NCBI GenBank assembly: GCA_003452915.1
Contig: DMMZ01000027.1
Coordinates: 16,233-80,232 of the forward strand
DNA from: Clostridiales bacterium
GTDB taxonomy: Bacteria > Bacillota > Clostridia > Oscillospirales > CAG-382
Direction of reading: 5' to 3'
DNA length: 64,000 nt
Part shown: in pieces, positions 51,755 to 60,692 of the stretch
Layout of the letters: each line of letters begins with the position of its first letter
Position numbering within the stretch: position 1 is the first letter of the stretch
Translations under genes and position numbers: made by a program
Notes under the pieces: generated by a model
Database searches by the model: none
The model's input: the letters and a program-made list of their open reading frames with translations, nothing else
What the model was told of the DNA's origin: nothing

Positions 51755-51925
51755 GCTTTATGTTTCCCCTCTAATTAAAGGTATTAATATATATTATATA
51801 TCTATTTTACCATTTTTGCAATTATTTTTACAAAAAGAGGTGTATTTATTTGTTAATTTATGATATTATTATTCAGTTAAAATTAAAAACGGAATTACTT
51901 TCTCACGAAAGGAACGGTAATAGCA

Positions 51926-54676
51926 ATGTCTTTATTTAATAAAATGTTTGGAACATACAGCGATCGACAAGTAAAAAAGCTGGAACCTATTGCACAAAAA
52001 ATAGAAGATTTAAGCAGCAAATATGCTGCTATGGATGATGATACTCTTAGTAATCAGACCGAAATATTAAAAACCAGATTGAAAAACGGTGAAACATTGG
52101 ATGATATTCTTCCGGATGCCTTTGCGGTGGTTCGTGAGGTTTCGGATCGTGTTTCTGGTAAAAGACCGTTTCACTCTCAGTTGTTGGGCGGAATAGTTAT
52201 TCACCAAGGGCGTATTGCTGAAATGAAAACAGGCGAAGGTAAAACATTGATGGCCGCTCTCCCTGCATATCTTAATGCACTTACAGGTCAGGGCGTTCAT
52301 GTTGTCACTGTAAACGATTATCTAGCAAAATATCACAGTGAGTTGATGGGTAATATCTACCATTTTCTTGGACTTTCTGTTGGACTTATAATTCATGGCA
52401 TAACTCCTGATCAACGCAGAGAAGCGTATGCTGCGGATATTACTTACGGAACAAACAATGAATATGGCTTCGATTATCTTCGTGATAATATGGTTATATA
52501 TAAAGAGCATCTTGTTCAACGCGAACATGCTTTTGCGATAGTGGACGAGGTAGACAGTATTTTAATTGACGAAGCAAGAACCCCTCTCATTATTTCGGGA
52601 CAAGGCGAAGAGAGCAGCGATATGTACCGTAAAGCTGATGAATTTATTCGCAGGCTTAAATGCTACCGTATAAAAGAATTTGACGCCAAAAAGTCGGACG
52701 AGGATATTGTAGAGGATTATATAGTTGACGAAAAAGCTAAAAGTGCTGTTTTATCGGCTAATGGTATAAGAAAAGCAGAGTCGCACTTTAATGTACAGAA
52801 TCTAGGCGACGCTGAAAATATAGAGCTTATGCACTACCTAAACAACGCAATTCGTGCAAGAGGAGTTATGCAGCTTGATGTTGATTATGTTGTCAAGGAT
52901 GGAAAGGTTTTGATTGTCGACACCTTTACAGGTCGTATTATGCCCGGAAGACGATATTCCAACGGGTTACATCAGGCAATTGAAGCAAAAGAAGGCGTTG
53001 AGGTAGAGAAGGAAAATAAAACTCAGGCGACAATCACCTTCCAGAATTATTTCCGTATGTACAAAAAGCTATCGGGTATGACAGGTACAGCTCTGACGGA
53101 AGAAAATGAATTCCGCGAGATATACTCGCTGGATGTTGTTGAAATACCCACAAATAAGCCTATGATTCGTAAAGATCAAAACGACCTTGTTTACCGTGGT
53201 ATTGAGGGGAAATATAATGCAATAGTAAATCAGATAGAAGAATGTCGTGAAAAAGGTCAGCCTGTGCTTGTTGGTACTGTTTCAATTGAAAAGAGTGAGC
53301 TCATTTCACGGCTTCTTGAAAAAAAAGGAATCAAACATAATGTCCTGAACGCTAAGTTCCACGAAAAGGAAGCAGAGATTATCGCTCAGGCAGGTAAGCT
53401 TGGTGCTGTAACGATTTCTACCAACATGGCAGGACGCGGAACCGATATTATGCTCGGAGGTAACAGCGAGTTCCTTGCAAAAGCACAAATGCGTAAAGAA
53501 GGTTTTGACGAATACCTTATTTACGAAGGAACAAATTTTGGTAAGTCGGATGATGAGCAGATTTCAGCAGCCAGAATCAGATTTAAAGAACTTAAAGATA
53601 AATACGAAGAAGAAATAAATCAAGAAGCAGTGCTTGTTAAGCAGGCAGGTGGATTATATATTCTGGGAACAGAGCGTCACGAAAGCAGACGTATAGACAA
53701 TCAGCTTCGTGGTCGTGCGGGCAGACAGGGCGACCCGGGCGAAAGCAGATTTTTTATATCCATGCAGGACGATCTTATGCGTCTGTTCGGTTCTGATAGA
53801 ATTATTGGTATAATCGACGCTCTTAAAATGCCGGCTGACCAGCCGATCGATGCAAAAATGCTCTCGAATTCAATTGAAGGCGCACAAAAACGTATTGAAG
53901 GACAGAACTTTGAACGCAGAAAAAACGTATTGCAATACGACGATGTAATGAACAAGCAACGTGAGCTTATTTACAAGCAACGCAGAGATGTTCTTAATGG
54001 AGCAAACCTAAAAGAAACAATTTTAAAGATGGTCAACGATTTTATCGGCGGTGTTGTCGTTCCCTTTACCTCAGGTGATGTTCCGGATGATTGGAATTTT
54101 GACGGTATAAGAAACGAGTTTGGTGGAATTTTGTGTAATAAGGATGATTTCCATTACACGCAGGACGAGATCGGTTCGCTTAATCAGGAAGATATTATTA
54201 CAATGCTTTACGAAAGAGCAGAAAAGAAATATGCCGAACAGGAAGAAATATTCACTTCCGAGATTTTCAGAGAAGTTGAACGTGCTGTACTTTTAAGAAC
54301 CGTTGACAAGCATTGGGTGGATCATATTGATGCCATGGACGACCTTACAGGAAGCGTGGGACTTAACGCTTACGCACAGCGTAATCCTTTTGTTGAATAC
54401 AAGATACAGGGCGGAGCGATGTTCGAGGATATGATAGCTTCTATCAGAGAAGAAACCGTTCGAATGCTGCTTACTGTAATGCCGAAGAAAAAGATAGAGC
54501 GCGAGCAGGTGCTTGTTGGTGACGCTACTTTAAAGGGTCAAGAGGGTAAAAAAGTTAAACCCACACCGAAACGCAAGATTGAAAAAGCTGGACCGAATGA
54601 CCTTTGCCCCTGCGGAAGCGGTAAAAAATACAAAAAATGCTGCGGCTCAGTCGGAGATACACCAAAAGTAAAATAA
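51926..54676 (+). CDS. secA: Preprotein translocase ATPase SecA
   Basis: 916 residues, full length. 'EMKTGEGKTLMAALPAYLNA' (Walker A), 'VDEVDSILIDEARTPLIISG' (Walker B/DEAD), 'TVSIEKSELISRLL', 'TNMAGRGTDIMLGG' and 'LRGRAGRQGDPGESRFFISM', and a C-terminal zinc SEC-C motif 'NDLCPCGSGKKYKKCCG'. It drives export through SecYEG. SD AAAGGAACGG precedes the ATG. No sec partner genes adjoin it. Confidence 0.99.
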   Translation: MSLFNKMFGTYSDRQVKKLEPIAQKIEDLSSKYAAMDDDTLSNQTEILKTRLKNGETLDDILPDAFAVVREVSDRVSGKRPFHSQLLGGIVIHQGRIAEMKTGEGKTLMAALPAYLNALTGQGVHVVTVNDYLAKYHSELMGNIYHFLGLSVGLIIHGITPDQRREAYAADITYGTNNEYGFDYLRDNMVIYKEHLVQREHAFAIVDEVDSILIDEARTPLIISGQGEESSDMYRKADEFIRRLKCYRIKEFDAKKSDEDIVEDYIVDEKAKSAVLSANGIRKAESHFNVQNLGDAENIELMHYLNNAIRARGVMQLDVDYVVKDGKVLIVDTFTGRIMPGRRYSNGLHQAIEAKEGVEVEKENKTQATITFQNYFRMYKKLSGMTGTALTEENEFREIYSLDVVEIPTNKPMIRKDQNDLVYRGIEGKYNAIVNQIEECREKGQPVLVGTVSIEKSELISRLLEKKGIKHNVLNAKFHEKEAEIIAQAGKLGAVTISTNMAGRGTDIMLGGNSEFLAKAQMRKEGFDEYLIYEGTNFGKSDDEQISAARIRFKELKDKYEEEINQEAVLVKQAGGLYILGTERHESRRIDNQLRGRAGRQGDPGESRFFISMQDDLMRLFGSDRIIGIIDALKMPADQPIDAKMLSNSIEGAQKRIEGQNFERRKNVLQYDDVMNKQRELIYKQRRDVLNGANLKETILKMVNDFIGGVVVPFTSGDVPDDWNFDGIRNEFGGILCNKDDFHYTQDEIGSLNQEDIITMLYERAEKKYAEQEEIFTSEIFREVERAVLLRTVDKHWVDHIDAMDDLTGSVGLNAYAQRNPFVEYKIQGGAMFEDMIASIREETVRMLLTVMPKKKIEREQVLVGDATLKGQEGKKVKPTPKRKIEKAGPNDLCPCGSGKKYKKCCGSVGDTPKVK

Positions 54677-54714
54677 TAAATATATAAATATTTAAAAAGA
54701 AAGGAATTGCAGAT

Positions 54715-55305
54715 ATGGGTTTTGGAATAGCTACATTAGGTTATGGATTTTTGCTTACGTATGAAGCAGGCGGCGGAATCTTTGCAGGTATTTTACTTGC
54801 ATATGGTTTTTATTTAACTTCGTTAGTAAATAAACGATTTTTAGCAGCCTCTATATCTGCTCTTCTTTTAATTCCTCATTCGGTTTTATTGCTCCTTATA
54901 GTTATAGGGGTAGTTGATGAAACAAAAATTCAGCTTTTAATACAAATAAGCCGCAGTGTGTTTTATCTTGCATGGTTGTCTATGGCGTATAATTATTTTA
55001 CAGCTATCAAAAATATAGCTATCGAAAACAAAAATATAAGATTGCAAAATAAAGCTATGAATAGATTATATTTAACTGTTTTAATATTACTTGCAATCTT
55101 ATCTACTATTATTTTTAGTGTATTAAATACTTCATCTGTAAGTAATATCCTTTATGTTTCACAATATTTAGTTATTCTTATAAACATACTATTCTTGCAT
55201 AACTGCTTTATAATGATAACAACAGAATCGCAATATAAAAAAGACAAAAGAAAATATATTGAAGAAGAAAAAAAGTTATTAGAGAAAAGGAAAAAAGAAA
55301 AATAA
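54715..55305 (+). CDS. Membrane protein of unknown function
   Basis: 196 residues with about six hydrophobic segments ('GIATLGYGFLLTYEAGGGIF', 'LLLIPHSVLLLLIVIGVV', 'LYLTVLILLAILSTIIFSVL') and a Lys/Glu-rich C-terminal tail. There are no catalytic motifs and I do not recognise the family. It follows secA by 38 nt with its own SD and precedes another, larger unknown membrane protein; Gly/Ser-poor, Ile/Leu-rich composition is shared by both. Confidence 0.7.
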   Translation: MGFGIATLGYGFLLTYEAGGGIFAGILLAYGFYLTSLVNKRFLAASISALLLIPHSVLLLLIVIGVVDETKIQLLIQISRSVFYLAWLSMAYNYFTAIKNIAIENKNIRLQNKAMNRLYLTVLILLAILSTIIFSVLNTSSVSNILYVSQYLVILINILFLHNCFIMITTESQYKKDKRKYIEEEKKLLEKRKKEK

Positions 55306-55422
55306 GCGTTAGCGTGAAAAATATAAGAAATTGAGGTACATTGGCTCGTATTAAATGTACACAACGGTGTACCATGCGATTTTTTCATTACTGTTTATGT
55401 TCGGCAGGACGTGGAGGTTAGT

Positions 55423-55518
55423 TTGAAATATTCCATTTTTCAAACACGGTTTTGTGCCTTTACTGCAAGAGGTGCAGTAATTCGGCTGTTGCCGGAACGG
55501 CACAATTCTAATGTATGA
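55423..55518 (+). CDS. Upstream ORF inside repeat copy C (31 codons)
   Basis: TTG start 5 bases after GGAGGTTAG-type SD; begins MKYSIFQTRF and contains 'PERHNSNV' before TGA. The RHNS frame is kept although the sequence between start and core differs from the other copies. Translation is unproven. Confidence 0.3.
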   Translation: MKYSIFQTRFCAFTARGAVIRLLPERHNSNV

Positions 55519-55578
55519 AAGTGTAACTTTCATACAATGTGGTTGGCGTAAACGCCACGGAAAGGAATGGATCATATG
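55423..55578 (+). repeat. Start-codon-associated structured repeat, copy C (longest)
   Basis: Begins TTGAAA after SD GGAGG, with an opening hairpin GTTTGAAA/TTTCAAAC whose loop differs from the others. Then ACGGTTTTGTGCC, hairpin TTACTGCA/TGCAGTAA, hairpin TTCGGC/GCCGGAA, GGCACAATTC, an extra hairpin TGTATGAAAG/CTTTCATACA, hairpin TTGGCG/CGCCA and GGAAAGGAATGG. The arms of the first inner hairpin differ from copies A and D but still pair. The extra hairpin contains ATGAAAG...CTTTCAT, like the opening module of another copy nested inside. Confidence 0.78.
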
Positions 55579-56850
55579 AAAGAAAAAACAATTATCAGTC
55601 GAAGTCTTACTTGGGTATCTGTGGGAATGTTCTTTTTAATCAACCCACTGTTAAATGTGGTTGATGTGCTTCCCGATTTTTTTGGATATTTAATTATTTA
55701 TATCGGAGCTTCTAAGTTAGCAATGCTTAATGGGCGATTGGAATCCGCACTCAAAAAATTACAATATCTGATAGTTATCAGCGCTCTTAAACTAGCTATA
55801 ACTTACTCTGTAATATCATCTGCGGTGGATTATGATAGATTATTAGCAGCTTTTTGCTTTGCGATAGTTGAATTATTACTCTTGGTAATTACCGCTTTTG
55901 AATTTTTTGAAGGTTATGAGTATTTAATAATCCATAACGAAGGCAAGAAAACAGCTTCATTAATACCTAATGTCCGATTTTTAACAACTTTATTTTTTTC
56001 ATTTAAAATCGTATTATCTGTTGTCCCCGAGCTTTATGCTTTTATAGAAACACGACAGCAAATTGATGTTTCAAACTTCCAATTTCTAAACAGTTTACAA
56101 AGCACAAGAGGTTTAGTAACCGCATTTTGTTTATTTATTGTATTAATTTTAGGAATTATATGGTATGTAAATATTATAAGAATGCTTAGTACTACCAAAA
56201 ATGATGAAGAATTAAACAAGAAGTTGACAGATCGTTATAATAACGAATTTATTGCATATCCCGAAAAACAAAATCTAAAATCACTTAAATTCGGACTATA
56301 CATCGCATTATTAGGCTGCATTTTCTTTTTTGACATTACTGTTGACGGAGTTCGGATACTTCCGACAGCTATGGCAATAGTATTATTTTCGGTTTCTGCA
56401 TTTATATTAAAAAGATTCGCTTCATTTACAAGAACCATCAAATCAGCACCTTATGTTATTATTATTCAAATTATTACCGAGATATTTAGATACCTTTATG
56501 CCGATAATGAAGCTGTTTTTCTCTCCGAACTTGATCTGACAATTGTAGTATACAGCTCGTTGGTAGTCGTGATTAGCGCGTGTGCTGTAATGCTATTTAT
56601 GAGCAACTTTCTTGACGATCTTCGTGACATGTATGCAGGTATAACAACAAACAAAATTCCGACTTTTTATATGAAAAGCTTTTTGTTTTTAGTGTTTATT
56701 GTTATCGGGTCGCTCCAGATTGTTCTTCCAACCATCCGTGATGAAACCTCTGCAATCGGTTTTTTAACTGTAGCATTATGGGTTTTCCTGTGCGGAAAGC
56801 GGTTTTTATTTATCATTGAAGATTACGGCAAATCAATAAGACTATTATAA
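55576..56850 (+). CDS. Polytopic membrane protein of unknown function
   Basis: 424 residues with about ten membrane segments in two similar halves (first 'FFLINPLLNVVDVLPDFFGY', then 'GCIFFFDITVDGVRILPTAM'; each half has an N-P/D-V-x-V-LP-type motif). This suggests an internal duplication. No known family motif seen. The ATG at 55576 is chosen because GGAAAGG of repeat C lies 8 bases upstream. It sits between the 54715 membrane protein and asnB, all on the same strand. Confidence 0.72.
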   Translation: MKEKTIISRSLTWVSVGMFFLINPLLNVVDVLPDFFGYLIIYIGASKLAMLNGRLESALKKLQYLIVISALKLAITYSVISSAVDYDRLLAAFCFAIVELLLLVITAFEFFEGYEYLIIHNEGKKTASLIPNVRFLTTLFFSFKIVLSVVPELYAFIETRQQIDVSNFQFLNSLQSTRGLVTAFCLFIVLILGIIWYVNIIRMLSTTKNDEELNKKLTDRYNNEFIAYPEKQNLKSLKFGLYIALLGCIFFFDITVDGVRILPTAMAIVLFSVSAFILKRFASFTRTIKSAPYVIIIQIITEIFRYLYADNEAVFLSELDLTIVVYSSLVVVISACAVMLFMSNFLDDLRDMYAGITTNKIPTFYMKSFLFLVFIVIGSLQIVLPTIRDETSAIGFLTVALWVFLCGKRFLFIIEDYGKSIRLL

Positions 56851-56894
56851 AAATTTAAAAAGACTCCGAAAGACAAGAGGTTAAATAAAGACAC

Positions 56895-58790
56895 ATGTGT
56901 GGTTTTGTTGGAATATATAAAAAAGTCGGACTTACCGAAAGAAATAAATCAGACGGCAGAAAGATGTCATATGCAATCCGCCACAGAGGTCCTGACCTTG
57001 ATAAGGTGTATGAGGGCGAAAAACTGATTTTCGCTTTTCGACGCCTTTCTATAATAGACCTTGAAGGCGGCAGTCAGCCTTTTATAAGTGAAGATGGCAG
57101 ATTCTCTTGCGTTTATAACGGAGAAATCTATAATTACCTTGAACTAAAAAGCGAACTTGAGCAAAAGGGGCATACATTTGTAACCAACTCCGAAGTTGAA
57201 GTTATGGTAAGAATGTATTCTCTTTACGGAGCAGGTTTTATTAGCAGACTGCGTGGTATGTTTTCGTTCCTTATATATGATAAGGAAAACGATGTTATAA
57301 TGGCGGGACGTGACCCTTTTGGAATAAAGCCACTATATTACCATTGCGATTACGAGGGTATAGTTTTTTGCAGTGAAATGAAAGGCTTTTTCTTCGATTC
57401 CGGTTACAAAGACTTTGGTGTGGACAAGACGTTGTTGCAGCACTATATGACCTATCAATACGTAACAGAGCCTGACACAATAAACGGAAATTTATCTATA
57501 CTTCCCAAGGGAAGCTATATGCTATATGACGGAAAAGAAAACGGAAGAATCGATATCCTTTCTTATTATAAGCCGATTTTTTCGCCAAACAAAAATACTA
57601 CCTATGAACAAAAAAAAGTTAGACTTCGCGAGGCTATAGAAAGTTCGGTACGTTATCATATGCTCTCGGATGTTCCGCTTGGTTCCTTTTTGTCAAGCGG
57701 TATTGACAGTGCTGTTATAACCGCAATCGCTTCAAAAATAGCACCTGGAATAAAAGCTTTTACCGTTGGCTTTAATGTAAAGGGTTATTCGGAGCTTGAG
57801 GATGCGGCAGCTATTTCCTCGCATCTCGATATTGACCATATAAAGCTGCAATGTACATTAAAAGACTTTACCGATAATTACGAGAAGGTTATTTATCACC
57901 TTGATTCACCGCTTGCCGACCCATCGGTTGTTGCAATTTATTTGATAAGCAAAGAAGCGGCAAAGCACGTAAAGGTAATTCTCTCGGGAGAGGGCAGTGA
58001 CGAACTATTTGCAGGCTACAGACAATATTCTTCCGCAATTCCGACCTCGCGTATTTATGCACTTCCTAATTTTTTAAAATCATTTTTAATGCTGCTTGCA
58101 AGGCTTCTTCCCGATCATGTAAAGGGAAAAGGACTTATTATCAGGGGATGCACTCCTATTGAGCGGCGTTTTGTCGGCAATTCTTTTGTGTTCTCGGAGG
58201 AAGAGAAGAAAGGAATTCTTCGCACCTTTGACAGCAATGTTCATTATTCACAGCGTACAAAAGGTATTTATTCGCAGGTTAGCTCCTACTCTCCGATACA
58301 AAAAATGCAGCACTGTGACCTAAATACTTGGCTTCCGAGCGATATTCTGGTCAAGGGCGACAGACTCTCTATGGCACATTCTCTTGAAGCTAGAGTTCCC
58401 TATTTGGATAAGGAAGTTTTTAAAGCAGCAAGAGAGCTTTGCGACAGTGATAAAATTACAAAAGACACCACCAAATTTATTTTAAGAGATGCTTTTGCGG
58501 ATATATTAAATAAAGAAACGGTTATGCGTCCCAAGCTTGGTTATCCTGTTCCGGTCAGAGTTTGGTTAAAGGACGAGCTTTACGATTGGGCAGCAAAAAT
58601 TATAAAAGAGAGTACCGCAACAGAATATATTGACAGTTCAGCAGCGTTAAAGCTGCTTGAAATGCACAGAAGCGGAAAAGGCGATTACTACCGACATATC
58701 TGGGTTATTCTTACCTTTATAACCTGGTACAGGCTGTATGTATCCGATGCCGAAAATACAAAGAACCGGATTTTAAACAGCGAGTTATAA
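56895..58790 (+). CDS. asnB: Asparagine synthase (glutamine-hydrolysing)
   Basis: 631 residues. N-terminal glutaminase begins at Cys2 (MCGFVGIYKK) with 'RHRGPD' and 'YNGEIYNYLELKSEL'; C-terminal synthetase has the pyrophosphate loop 'LSSGIDSAVI' and 'SGEGSDELFAGY' and 'LPSDILVKGDRLSMAHSLEA'. It converts aspartate to asparagine. The ATG is 15 nt after AAGAGG-type SD sequence. It is ended by the strong terminator at 58807. Confidence 0.97.
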   Translation: MCGFVGIYKKVGLTERNKSDGRKMSYAIRHRGPDLDKVYEGEKLIFAFRRLSIIDLEGGSQPFISEDGRFSCVYNGEIYNYLELKSELEQKGHTFVTNSEVEVMVRMYSLYGAGFISRLRGMFSFLIYDKENDVIMAGRDPFGIKPLYYHCDYEGIVFCSEMKGFFFDSGYKDFGVDKTLLQHYMTYQYVTEPDTINGNLSILPKGSYMLYDGKENGRIDILSYYKPIFSPNKNTTYEQKKVRLREAIESSVRYHMLSDVPLGSFLSSGIDSAVITAIASKIAPGIKAFTVGFNVKGYSELEDAAAISSHLDIDHIKLQCTLKDFTDNYEKVIYHLDSPLADPSVVAIYLISKEAAKHVKVILSGEGSDELFAGYRQYSSAIPTSRIYALPNFLKSFLMLLARLLPDHVKGKGLIIRGCTPIERRFVGNSFVFSEEEKKGILRTFDSNVHYSQRTKGIYSQVSSYSPIQKMQHCDLNTWLPSDILVKGDRLSMAHSLEARVPYLDKEVFKAARELCDSDKITKDTTKFILRDAFADILNKETVMRPKLGYPVPVRVWLKDELYDWAAKIIKESTATEYIDSSAALKLLEMHRSGKGDYYRHIWVILTFITWYRLYVSDAENTKNRILNSEL

Positions 58791-58806
58791 AAAATAAATT
58801 TACGAT

Positions 58807-58845
58807 AAATCTCAGGCAATTTAAGCCTGGGATTTATTTTTTTCG
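58807..58845 (+). terminator. Terminator of asnB
   Basis: AAATCTCAGGC-AATTTA-AGCCTGGGATTT, an 11- to 12-base-pair stem, then ATTTTTTT. Confidence 0.92.
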
Positions 58846-58949
58846 CCTTTTTTAGTTATATTTCTTACCTATGCTTTGACAAAGATTGCATTCAAAATAC
58901 TGCATAATATTTGGTACAAGATGTAAAAAACGGGGTGAAAAATCTAAAG

Positions 58950-59261
58950 ATGAATTTTTTATATGATTTAAAGGACAACAACCTTGAAGTAAAGCTGCGT
59001 GGCGAGATAGACCATCATAATGCAAAACAAGTGCGGGAGGGCATAGACGAGCTTATCGAAAACAACGCTCCCAAGAAGCTCTACCTTGATTTATCGGAAA
59101 TAACCTTCTGTGATTCGTCAGGTTTGGGACTTGTTATGGGCAGAATGAAAAAAGCCACCCTTTTCGGAACAGCTTTTATAATACGCAACCCCTCGCCTGC
59201 GGTAAGCAGGATTTTAAACATAGCAGGCATGGACAAGCTATTAAAAATTGAAAGGGAATAA
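58950..59261 (+). CDS. spoIIAA: Anti-sigma F factor antagonist SpoIIAA
   Basis: 103 residues, a single STAS domain. 'GEIDHHNAKQVREGIDELIE' and the phosphorylation site 'EITFCDSSGLGLVMGRMKKA' (Ser in DSSG) are diagnostic. In the forespore unphosphorylated SpoIIAA frees sigma F from SpoIIAB. The start is ATG at 58950 (GGGGTG 12 bases upstream); GTG at 58935 is possible. In other spore formers spoIIAA is almost joined to spoIIAB; here repeat copy D separates them. Confidence 0.93.
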   Translation: MNFLYDLKDNNLEVKLRGEIDHHNAKQVREGIDELIENNAPKKLYLDLSEITFCDSSGLGLVMGRMKKATLFGTAFIIRNPSPAVSRILNIAGMDKLLKIERE

Positions 59262-59263
59262 AT

Positions 59264-59389
59264 ATGAAAGATAAATCTTTCATATACGGTTTTGTGCCTT
59301 TGACTTTAATGGAAAGTCTCTTTTGGCAGATGCCAAATCGGCACAATTCCCACTGGTGGCGTAAACGCCACGGAAAGGAATGGTTATAA
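59264..59389 (+). CDS. Upstream ORF inside repeat copy D (41 codons)
   Basis: ATG start after AAAGGGAA; begins MKDKSFIYGFVPLTLMESLF and continues with 'PNRHNSHWWRKRHGKEWL', very basic and Trp-rich at the end. The TAA stop at 59387-59389 lies two bases before the spoIIAB TTG, which would allow reinitiation. This is the best candidate of the four for real translation, since it uses the inherited spoIIAB-type start. Confidence 0.4.
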   Translation: MKDKSFIYGFVPLTLMESLFWQMPNRHNSHWWRKRHGKEWL

Positions 59390-59394
59390 TTTTG
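59264..59394 (+). repeat. Start-codon-associated structured repeat, copy D (inside spoIIA operon)
   Basis: Starts with ATGAAAGATAAATCTTTCAT two bases after the spoIIAA stop, then ACGGTTTTGTGCC, hairpin GACTTT/AAAGTC, hairpin TTTGGCA/TGCCAAA, GGCACAATTCC, hairpin GGTGGCG/CGCCAC and GGAAAGGAATGG, ending at the TTG of spoIIAB. The usual spoIIAA-SD-spoIIAB junction is still visible on its left (AAAGGGAATAAATATGAAA), as if the element had been inserted right behind the old spoIIAB start ATG-AAA. Confidence 0.85.
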
Positions 59395-59850
59395 AAAAAT
59401 ATAGTAAGTACAAAACCTATTAACAGCATTAAATGTGTTTTCCCGATAAAGAGCGTGAACGAAGGGCTTTCCAGAATGATTATTGCTGCTTTTATTTCAC
59501 AGCTTGATCCGACGGTAAGCGAACTTTCCGACATGAAAACGGTAATATCCGAGGCAGTAACAAACTGTATTGTTCATGCTTACAAGGATATCCCCGACAA
59601 GTCAAAGGCTCTTGTATACATAAGCGGTGAATATTATACCGACGGCAGAGTGATTATAAAGATAAAGGACAAGGGTATCGGTATCGAAAACATAAAACAA
59701 GCACGAGAACCCTTGTACACGACCGACAAAGAAAGCGAACGAAGCGGCATGGGGTTTACGATTATGGAGTCGTTCACCGATAAACTCAGGGTTTATTCCA
59801 AGAAGGGCAAAGGTACAACCGTTGTGCTTGAGAAAAGAATAGGTTTGTAA
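59392..59850 (+). CDS. spoIIAB: Anti-sigma F factor SpoIIAB
   Basis: 152 residues, GHKL kinase fold: 'DMKTVISEAVTNCIVHAYKD' (N box), 'IKIKDKGIGIENIKQAREPL' (G1) and 'SERSGMGFTIMESFTDKLRV' (G2). It binds and inhibits sigma F and phosphorylates SpoIIAA. The start is TTG at 59392 (MKNIVSTKP), 10 bases after GGAAAGG; both SD and start are the 3' end of repeat copy D. The next gene, sigF, starts two bases after its stop. Confidence 0.95.
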   Translation: MKNIVSTKPINSIKCVFPIKSVNEGLSRMIIAAFISQLDPTVSELSDMKTVISEAVTNCIVHAYKDIPDKSKALVYISGEYYTDGRVIIKIKDKGIGIENIKQAREPLYTTDKESERSGMGFTIMESFTDKLRVYSKKGKGTTVVLEKRIGL

Positions 59851-59852
59851 TT

Positions 59853-60554
59853 ATGACATCCGGCGATACATTATTGCTCATAGAAAAAGCAAAAAACGGC
59901 GAAACCGAAGCTCTGGAAAAACTTGTAACCGGCAACATGGGTTTGGTAAAATCGATAGCAATTCGTTTTCGTGACAGAGGTGTTGAGTTTGAGGACCTAT
60001 GCCAGATAGGCACTATCGGCATGATAAAAGCTATACGAAACTTTGATTCCTCACACGGAACAATGTTTTCTACCTATGCCGTTCCGCTTATAATGGGCGA
60101 GATAAGAAAATACCTGCGTGATGACGGAATTATAAAGGTAAGCCGAGATTTAAAACGAAAAGGCGTCTGTGTTTTACACGCAAAAGAAAACTTTATATCG
60201 CAAAACGGAAGAGAGCCTACTGTAAGTGAGCTTGCTACCCTATGCGAGATTACCAAAGAAGAAGTTGTCGAGTCGCTTGACGCATCAATGAGTGTTATGT
60301 CCTTCTCCGAGCCTGTCGGCGAGGTTATGCTTGAGGATATGCTTGGTTTTGACAATATTTCCGAATTGTGCGAGAATATCGCACTCCGTCAGGCTGTTGC
60401 TACTCTGCCAGAGGACGAAAAGAAGCTTGTTTATTACAGATTTTATAAAGGCTTTTCGCAAAGCAAGGTGGGTGAAATATTCGGTATAACACAAGTAAAA
60501 GTATCGAGAATGGAGAAAAAAATAATGGAAAAATTAAGGGGAGCTTTGGTTTAA
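59853..60554 (+). CDS. sigF: RNA polymerase sporulation sigma factor SigF
   Basis: 233 residues. Region 2 ('NMGLVKSIAIRFRDRGVEFE', 'DLCQIGTIGMIKAIRNFDSS', 'FSTYAVPLIMGEIRKYLRDD'), region 3 and region 4 ('LVYYRFYKGFSQSKVGEIFG', 'ITQVKVSRMEKKIMEKLRG') are complete and match sigma F of spore formers. It directs the first forespore-specific transcription. It shows the organism belongs to an endospore-forming lineage. Confidence 0.96.
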   Translation: MTSGDTLLLIEKAKNGETEALEKLVTGNMGLVKSIAIRFRDRGVEFEDLCQIGTIGMIKAIRNFDSSHGTMFSTYAVPLIMGEIRKYLRDDGIIKVSRDLKRKGVCVLHAKENFISQNGREPTVSELATLCEITKEEVVESLDASMSVMSFSEPVGEVMLEDMLGFDNISELCENIALRQAVATLPEDEKKLVYYRFYKGFSQSKVGEIFGITQVKVSRMEKKIMEKLRGALV

Positions 60555-60692
60555 ACTAATTCGAATTAGAAACAGTGATAAATTCGAGAAAAAGTCTTTG
60601 ATATATGGAATTTTTTAAAGAATTTTTCTTACTGTTTCTTAAGAGAAGTAGTATTTCATATTCTCAGATTAACGGAGGAAATTTAATAATTT

